Assembly (NCBI RefSeq): GCF_004138485.1
Contig: NZ_RYEV01000006.1
Location: 496,001-560,000, forward strand
Length of the DNA stretch: 64,000 nt
From: Peristeroidobacter soli
GTDB taxonomy: Bacteria > Pseudomonadota > Gammaproteobacteria > Steroidobacterales > Steroidobacteraceae
Direction of reading: 5' to 3'
This document shows, piece after piece, positions 59,718 to 64,000 of this stretch. Made by a program: the position numbers and the translations under genes. The stretch's first letter is position 1. Each line of letters starts with the position of its first letter. The notes under the pieces are model-generated. The model was given only the letters and a program-made list of their open reading frames with translations, searched no databases and was not told where the DNA came from.

Positions 59718-62072
59718 TTAGAAGCGGAAGATGCCGGTGAAGCCAATCGTTCGCGGCCGCAGCGTCGAGGCAAAGAACTGTGGCATGCCCTTGATATCGT
59801 GATAGCGGCCGAGCAGTGGCGCTTCGTTCAGCAGATTCTCTCCGAACAACGACACGTCCCAGCCGCCGATACGCATCCCGGTGCGCGCGTTCAGCAGGCG
59901 AATGGCCGGATCCGGTCGCGCGTCCTTGTCGTAATTGACTGTGATCGAGTCACGGTAAGGCGTGTCTTCGTCGTCGCGGGCGGTGTAGGCATAGTCGACG
60001 CGCCAGTATGCGTCACGCTGAGCAATGACGAAGTCGTATGCGGCGGAGACGGTGGCGTTCCACGGTGCCACCCCCAAAGAATTTCCATCGGACACCAGGA
60101 TTCGGCGCGTCGGCGGATTGGTCGCCGTATTCAGGCCGGCGTAAACGGTTTCGGCATATTTGGCATCGGTGTAGCCCGCGGCCAGCGTGAGCGTCAGGTT
60201 GTCGATCGGCCGGAACTCCGCGGCGATGTCCAGGCCTTTGCTGGTCGCGTCTCCCAGATTCGCCTTGAAGGAAGAACCGCAGCCACCCAGCGTCACCGCT
60301 TGTTGAATGTCCGACCAGTCGATGAAATAGAGGCTCGAGTGCAATTGCAGCCTGCCGTCGGCCAGACGGTTCTTCGCGCCGATCTCATAACTCCACAGGC
60401 TGTCGGAATCGTAAGTCGAAGGCACGCGACTCAGCCCGAGCAGCGCAAGGTTGGCGGCACAGGTCGGCGTCGTCGTGGTCGACGGGTTGTTGATGCCGCC
60501 GACGCGGTAGCCCTTGGCCGCCGAGACGTAGTAGAGATTGCGGTCGTCAGGCTCATAAGTGAAGCCGACTTTCGGCGTCACCGGCGTTTCTTCCTGATGA
60601 CCACCGGATGAGCAGTTCAGGCAGTTCAGCGGACCGTTGCCGGTGCGTGCATAGTCGAACTCGGTGCTGGCGACGCGCACGCCCGCCGTTACTTTGAGTG
60701 TTTCGGTCAGCGCATAGTCCACCTGGCCGAACGCGGCAAGCTGTTGGTCCGTCGCGTGTTGATCGACGACGAAGCTGTAGATGCCGTCGGCCAGCCCCTG
60801 GCCGAACGCCTGCTGAATCGTCAGGCCGTATTCCTGCAGGGACAGTTGCGGCAGGTACGGGTCTTCGACGTATTGATTGGTGTAGAGACGTGCCTTCTCG
60901 TAGAACAGGCCCGCCACCCATTGCAGCCGGCTGTCGGCATTGGTGGATTGCAGGCGAATCTCCTGGGTGAACGTATCCTGTTCAACGTCGGCGTTCGACA
61001 GCGCGCGGTATCCGGGAATGTTGGATACCGGGCGATTGGGGTTGCCGACCAGCAGCGCCCACAACAGCGTGGAGTAGTCGGACGAACGCTCCAGCGAGCG
61101 ATCGAAGTACGACGTGTTGGAAATCAACTCGACGCTCGACAGATTCCAGCTCACTTTCAGTGCGGGTAGCCAGAATTCATCGGTGGAGGGTTCCTGTTCG
61201 GGCCAGGCACTGCGAAACTTTCCTGCGTCTGGATCGGACAGCGCAGTCCAGAAGTAGCCGGTCCCGTCCGCTTCCTTGTTCTGGTAGAGCACCGATGGAG
61301 TGATGGTGAGTGCATCGCCGATCGCAAAGGTCAGCGCGCCGCGCAGTACGGTGGTCTGCTGTGAGTCCTTGTTGTCGCGCAGAGTCGCGCCGCTCGTGTA
61401 GTCGACGGAGTCGATGAAGCCGCCGTCGTTGCGGAAGAAGGCGCTGGCGCGAAACCCGACTTTGTCTCGTGACAGGGGGCCGCCCGCGGCAACGCCTGCC
61501 TCATAGGTCGGGTCTCCGCCGTCGGTGAATGCAAGTTCGGCGCGTGAGTAACCGGAGAAGTCAGTAAGGCTCGGCTGCGCGGTGAGGAAACGAACGGCAC
61601 CGCCGGCGGCGCCAGCGCCATAGAGCGTTCCTTGCGGACCGCGCAGGATTTCGATGCGCTCCTGGTCGAAGATGGCAGGGTAGACGTTTTCGGTCACGAC
61701 GCCGGTGCCGCCGCGAACCTGGATGGGCGTGTCATCGATGTAGATGCCCGTGGTTGCGGCGCCGACCGTGGAGGCAATGCCTCGAATGGCGATGCGTTTG
61801 GTGAGGCCGTCGCCGCTCTGGCCGAAGGTCACACCCGGTGTGAAGCGAGCCACGTCCTCGACCGACTTGATGCCTTTCGCGTCGATGACTTCCGGCGTGA
61901 ACGCGGCAACGCTCGCCGATACCTTGCTCAATGATTCCTGCTTGCGGTTGGCGGTAACGACGATCTCTTCGAGCGCCGGCCCGTCCGCTGCCGCGGCCAG
62001 AACGTTTTGTGAAGCCGTGCTCGCGAGGATACAGGTGGATGCGATCAACATCCGCAGGGGAAGCTTGTTCAT
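59718..62072 (-). CDS. TonB-dependent outer-membrane receptor
   Basis: 784 aa. Signal peptide (ending NVLAAAAD), TonB-box-like LEEIVVTANRKQESL, plug with IEILRGPQGTLYGAGAAGGAVRFL, and a barrel ending TGIFRF. It is downstream of the LysR regulator on the same strand, with a LysR-like site between them (62161-62178). Its partners are sugar/glycoside-type dehydrogenases, so a carbohydrate ligand is plausible. Confidence 0.95.
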   Translation of the reverse strand: MNKLPLRMLIASTCILASTASQNVLAAAADGPALEEIVVTANRKQESLSKVSASVAAFTPEVIDAKGIKSVEDVARFTPGVTFGQSGDGLTKRIAIRGIASTVGAATTGIYIDDTPIQVRGGTGVVTENVYPAIFDQERIEILRGPQGTLYGAGAAGGAVRFLTAQPSLTDFSGYSRAELAFTDGGDPTYEAGVAAGGPLSRDKVGFRASAFFRNDGGFIDSVDYTSGATLRDNKDSQQTTVLRGALTFAIGDALTITPSVLYQNKEADGTGYFWTALSDPDAGKFRSAWPEQEPSTDEFWLPALKVSWNLSSVELISNTSYFDRSLERSSDYSTLLWALLVGNPNRPVSNIPGYRALSNADVEQDTFTQEIRLQSTNADSRLQWVAGLFYEKARLYTNQYVEDPYLPQLSLQEYGLTIQQAFGQGLADGIYSFVVDQHATDQQLAAFGQVDYALTETLKVTAGVRVASTEFDYARTGNGPLNCLNCSSGGHQEETPVTPKVGFTYEPDDRNLYYVSAAKGYRVGGINNPSTTTTPTCAANLALLGLSRVPSTYDSDSLWSYEIGAKNRLADGRLQLHSSLYFIDWSDIQQAVTLGGCGSSFKANLGDATSKGLDIAAEFRPIDNLTLTLAAGYTDAKYAETVYAGLNTATNPPTRRILVSDGNSLGVAPWNATVSAAYDFVIAQRDAYWRVDYAYTARDDEDTPYRDSITVNYDKDARPDPAIRLLNARTGMRIGGWDVSLFGENLLNEAPLLGRYHDIKGMPQFFASTLRPRTIGFTGIFRF

Positions 62073-62160
62073 GAATGTTCTCTATTCCCGATGAATGGCC
62101 AGTTCGACCGATCATCCTGCCGAAGCTCTCACGGGGGAATTAATGGCTGCGACGTTGTGA

Positions 62161-62178
62161 ATTAAGGTCATGCTTAAC
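62161..62178. promoter_or_regulatory. LysR-type operator candidate, site 2 (reverse: GTTAAG-CATGAC-CTTAAT)
   Basis: Plus-strand ATTAAGGTCATGCTTAAC is an 18-bp interrupted palindrome overlapping the LysR stop, 89-106 bp upstream of the TBDR start. Its outer six-base arms are identical to those of site 1. Confidence 0.6.
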
Positions 62179-63124
62179 GTGCGCGCGGCGAGCGTGGCGT
62201 GCCGCGCTTTGATTTGAGTGATATTCGCCACGGCACCGGATCGAGCGCAGCGCGCAGATCGGCAAGGAATGTGCTCGTGCGCGCGGCGCGGCCGGTGCGC
62301 GCCGTCGTCAGTGCAACGATGTCGGCTGCGGGCAGGCGATAACCACTGAGCAGCCGTACCAGCTTGTCGGATTGCAGATCGTCGGCCACATCCCATTCGG
62401 AACGCATGATGATGCCGTGCCCCGCGATCGCCCATTCGCGCGCGACGTCGCCATCGTTGCTGGTCATCCGGGGATGAACTCGCACTGACGTCGTGGCGCG
62501 GCGCGCGTTGGAGAACTTCCAGAGAGTGACATCCTCGTCGTTCTCGCGCAGGACGATCGCCTCGTGCGATTCGAGCTCCTCCGGCGTGAGCGGTTCGCGA
62601 TGGCGTTCGAGATAGGTGGGGGCGGCGCAAAGCACGCGGTCGTTCGGTGCCAGCCGATGGACGATCAGCGATGAGTCGCGCAGCTCGCCGACGTGAATCA
62701 ATATGTCCCAGCGATCTTCGCTGATGCCGGCGGGATTCTCGGACAGCATCAGACTCAGATTCACTGCTGGATGCCGGCTGCTGAAGGCAGCCACGACCGG
62801 TGCGACGAAACGACGTCCAAAGCCGAACGGGGCGACCACCCGCAGATTGCCCGCGACGGTGCCGCGACGCGCATTCAACGTCTCGGCCAGCGCTTCCAGG
62901 TCGGCGAGGATCTGGAAGCCCTTCGCCGCCAGCAACTCGCCTTCGTCGGTCAGGCGCAGGTGCCGGGTGGAGCGGTCGACGATACGAACTTGCAGCTTGA
63001 GCTCGAGCTGCCGCAGCCTTTGGGTGACGGCGGGCGGCGTGACGTCGAGCTGGCGGGCCGCCGCCGCCAGCGATGGCGAGGTGGCGATGACCGAAAAGAA
63101 ACGCAGCTCCTCAGCGCTGATCAT
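62174..63124 (-). CDS. LysR-family transcriptional regulator
   Basis: 316 aa from ATG at 63124 (upstream GTG at 63154 is possible but would add ten residues not usual in the family). The N-terminal helix-turn-helix is ISAEELRFFSVIATSPSLAAAARQLDVTPPAVTQRLRQLE. The effector-binding domain begins about residue 85 (GNLRVVAPFGFGRRF). It is the probable controller of the surrounding genes through the three 18-bp sites. Confidence 0.93.
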   Translation of the reverse strand: MISAEELRFFSVIATSPSLAAAARQLDVTPPAVTQRLRQLELKLQVRIVDRSTRHLRLTDEGELLAAKGFQILADLEALAETLNARRGTVAGNLRVVAPFGFGRRFVAPVVAAFSSRHPAVNLSLMLSENPAGISEDRWDILIHVGELRDSSLIVHRLAPNDRVLCAAPTYLERHREPLTPEELESHEAIVLRENDEDVTLWKFSNARRATTSVRVHPRMTSNDGDVAREWAIAGHGIIMRSEWDVADDLQSDKLVRLLSGYRLPAADIVALTTARTGRAARTSTFLADLRAALDPVPWRISLKSKRGTPRSPRAR

Positions 63125-63140
63125 TAACGGCCGCCTTAAC
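63123..63140. promoter_or_regulatory. LysR-type operator candidate, site 3 (reverse: GTTAAG-GCGGCC-GTTAAT)
   Basis: Plus-strand ATTAACGGCCGCCTTAAC overlaps the LysR start codon and lies 78-95 bp upstream of the HAD gene start. It suits autoregulation of LysR and activation of the divergent HAD gene. It matches site 1 at 15 of 18 positions. Confidence 0.6.
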
Positions 63141-63217
63141 TGTGTAGGTGCCACGAACTGATTGTCGCCGTGCGGCCCCCGCCCGATGATGCGCGGAATG
63201 TCTCAAGGGGATACGAA

Positions 63218-63844
63218 TTGAAGAAGTACGACGCGGTCGCTTTCGATCTGCTGACAGCGCTGCTCGATTCATGGACGTTGTGGGAATCCGTTGCCGGCAG
63301 TCGGGACAAAGCGATGTCATGGCGAGCGGCCTATCTGCAATCCACGTATGGAGCCGGTGCTTATCGTCCTTACGAAGCACTGGTTGCTGAGTCCGCCGCG
63401 CAAGTGGGTCTGCCCGTGGCGCTCGCCGACGAGTTGGTCGCACGCTGGGACGAGCTCACTGCGTGGCCGGGTGTCACTGAGGGTCTGCGTGCGATGAGCG
63501 CGCATTACCGATTGGCAATCGTGACCAACTGTTCGGAACGACTCGCACAGCGGGCCGCCGCGCGAGCCGGCGTCTTCAGTGCGATCGTGTCGGCCGAACG
63601 CGCGGGTTTCTACAAACCTCACGAGCGGCCTTATCGATTGATGCTCGAAGAGCTCGGCACATTGCCACAGCGGACGCTGTTCGTTGCGGGCTCGCCGTTC
63701 GATCTGCTCGGCGCGACTCGCGTGGGCATGCCGGTGTTCTGGCACAACCATGTGGGACTGCCGTGTCCGGCTGATCTGCCGCGCCCGGTTGCCGAAAGCC
63801 GTGACTTCTCGGCGTTGAGTGAACTGCTGAGTCACGATGCCTGA
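63218..63844 (+). CDS. HAD-superfamily hydrolase, haloacid dehalogenase-like
   Basis: 208 aa from TTG at 63218, with AAGGGG seven bases upstream; a GTG at 63170 gives a poorer leader. Motif I reads AVAFDLLTALLDSW (nucleophilic Asp), motif II IVTNCS, motif III FYKPHERPY (Lys), and motif IV VAGSPFDLLGA (Asp). The short length and cap position fit the type II (S)-2-haloacid dehalogenase/phosphatase group; substrate not determined. It is divergent from LysR and its stop overlaps the next convergent gene by 13 bp. Confidence 0.85.
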   Translation: MKKYDAVAFDLLTALLDSWTLWESVAGSRDKAMSWRAAYLQSTYGAGAYRPYEALVAESAAQVGLPVALADELVARWDELTAWPGVTEGLRAMSAHYRLAIVTNCSERLAQRAAARAGVFSAIVSAERAGFYKPHERPYRLMLEELGTLPQRTLFVAGSPFDLLGATRVGMPVFWHNHVGLPCPADLPRPVAESRDFSALSELLSHDA

Positions 63845-64000
63845 TTGCGCGCTATCGCGGCGGCAGCCATGTCGGCGCGCACGTGCTTGATTGCCAGGGA
63901 CAGATGCAGAAACAGCATCACGCCGAGCAACTTCACTAGAAACATCGAGTAGGTCAGTGACTGCTCGCCCAGCGACGGGGCGAGCGTGTCGCTGAAGATG
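63832..64000 (-). CDS. C-terminal end of a probable MFS transporter (partial)
   Basis: The last 56 codons of a leftward gene that continues beyond the window. The residues read LGEQSLTYSMFLVKLLGVMLF then LHLSLAIKHVRADM, a final TM helix followed by a basic cytoplasmic tail, as in MFS carriers of TBDR catabolic loci. The family assignment is tentative because only the end is seen. The stop (63832-63834) overlaps the HAD gene tail. Confidence 0.55.
   Translation of the reverse strand, partial: IFSDTLAPSLGEQSLTYSMFLVKLLGVMLFLHLSLAIKHVRADMAAAAIARNQAS

Noticed and set aside
1-64000. CRISPR array, tRNA, rRNA, insertion sequence or phage genes
   Set aside because: I saw no regularly spaced repeats, transposase, integrase or RNA gene signature anywhere; the envelope block has no flanking repeats or integrase that would prove it is mobile.

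Overview
The window is GC-rich, densely coded Gram-negative DNA. It holds 46 supported protein genes (two running off the window edges), two gene remnants, and no recognisable tRNA, rRNA, IS element or CRISPR array. Six intact TonB-dependent outer-membrane receptors (TBDRs) plus one TBDR relic lie in 64 kb. Each intact receptor sits beside hydrolases, oxidoreductases, MFS transporters or a dedicated regulator. This suggests a TBDR-rich, nutritionally versatile proteobacterium such as a Steroidobacter-like gammaproteobacterium or a sphingomonad. That placement is inference; no phylogenetic marker gene is present.

Layout. 1-5679: serine beta-lactamase-fold hydrolase (partial), TBDR, secreted alpha/beta hydrolase, and an AraC regulator. 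5809-12965: a tight operon of TBDR, acetoacetyl-CoA synthetase-type ligase, MFS transporter and carboxylesterase lipoprotein, preceded by a 13-bp direct repeat at 22-bp spacing that looks like the AraC operator. 12983-25294: a different kind of block, made of two divergent units around a 143-bp spacer. The leftward unit encodes a pentapeptide-repeat membrane protein, a DUF3800-like protein with a Tat-like leader, a lipoprotein, a trypsin-SleB fusion, a membrane protein with a peptidoglycan-binding-like tail, and an SH3-M15 peptidase. The rightward unit encodes an M23 peptidase, a CHASE2 protein with no output domain, a small secreted protein and an M48 peptidase. This envelope protease/cell-wall-hydrolase block is the best candidate here for an undescribed system.

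25385-30907: a TBDR relic with an out-of-frame internal deletion, then an Oar-like TBDR with a terminator-like hairpin in its leader and a TPR-sulfotransferase. 31097-40858: an ECF sigma / FecR / STN-TBDR signalling trio followed on the same strand by a PAP2 phosphatase, LVIVD-type beta-propeller, RraA-like aldolase, dienelactone hydrolase and MFS transporter, plausibly an aromatic or lactone acid uptake and degradation unit. 41019-44420: the C-terminal relic of an alpha/beta hydrolase, an S9 peptidase lipoprotein, and a convergent AraC regulator.

44628-56272: a long co-directional unit (TBDR, M24 peptidase, MFS, SnoaL-like protein, GMC oxidoreductase, DUF885 peptidase, aldehyde dehydrogenase, M38-type amidohydrolase) that reads as uptake, amide-bond hydrolysis, then alcohol to aldehyde to acid oxidation. 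56250-64000: a GMC/gluconate-dehydrogenase-subunit-3 pair, Tat-exported TIM-barrel protein, TBDR, LysR regulator, HAD hydrolase and the end of an MFS transporter. Three copies of an 18-bp GTTAAG-N6-STTAAT motif lie upstream of its transcription units and probably mark the LysR regulon. By analogy with glucoside 3-dehydrogenase systems this cluster may process glycosides.
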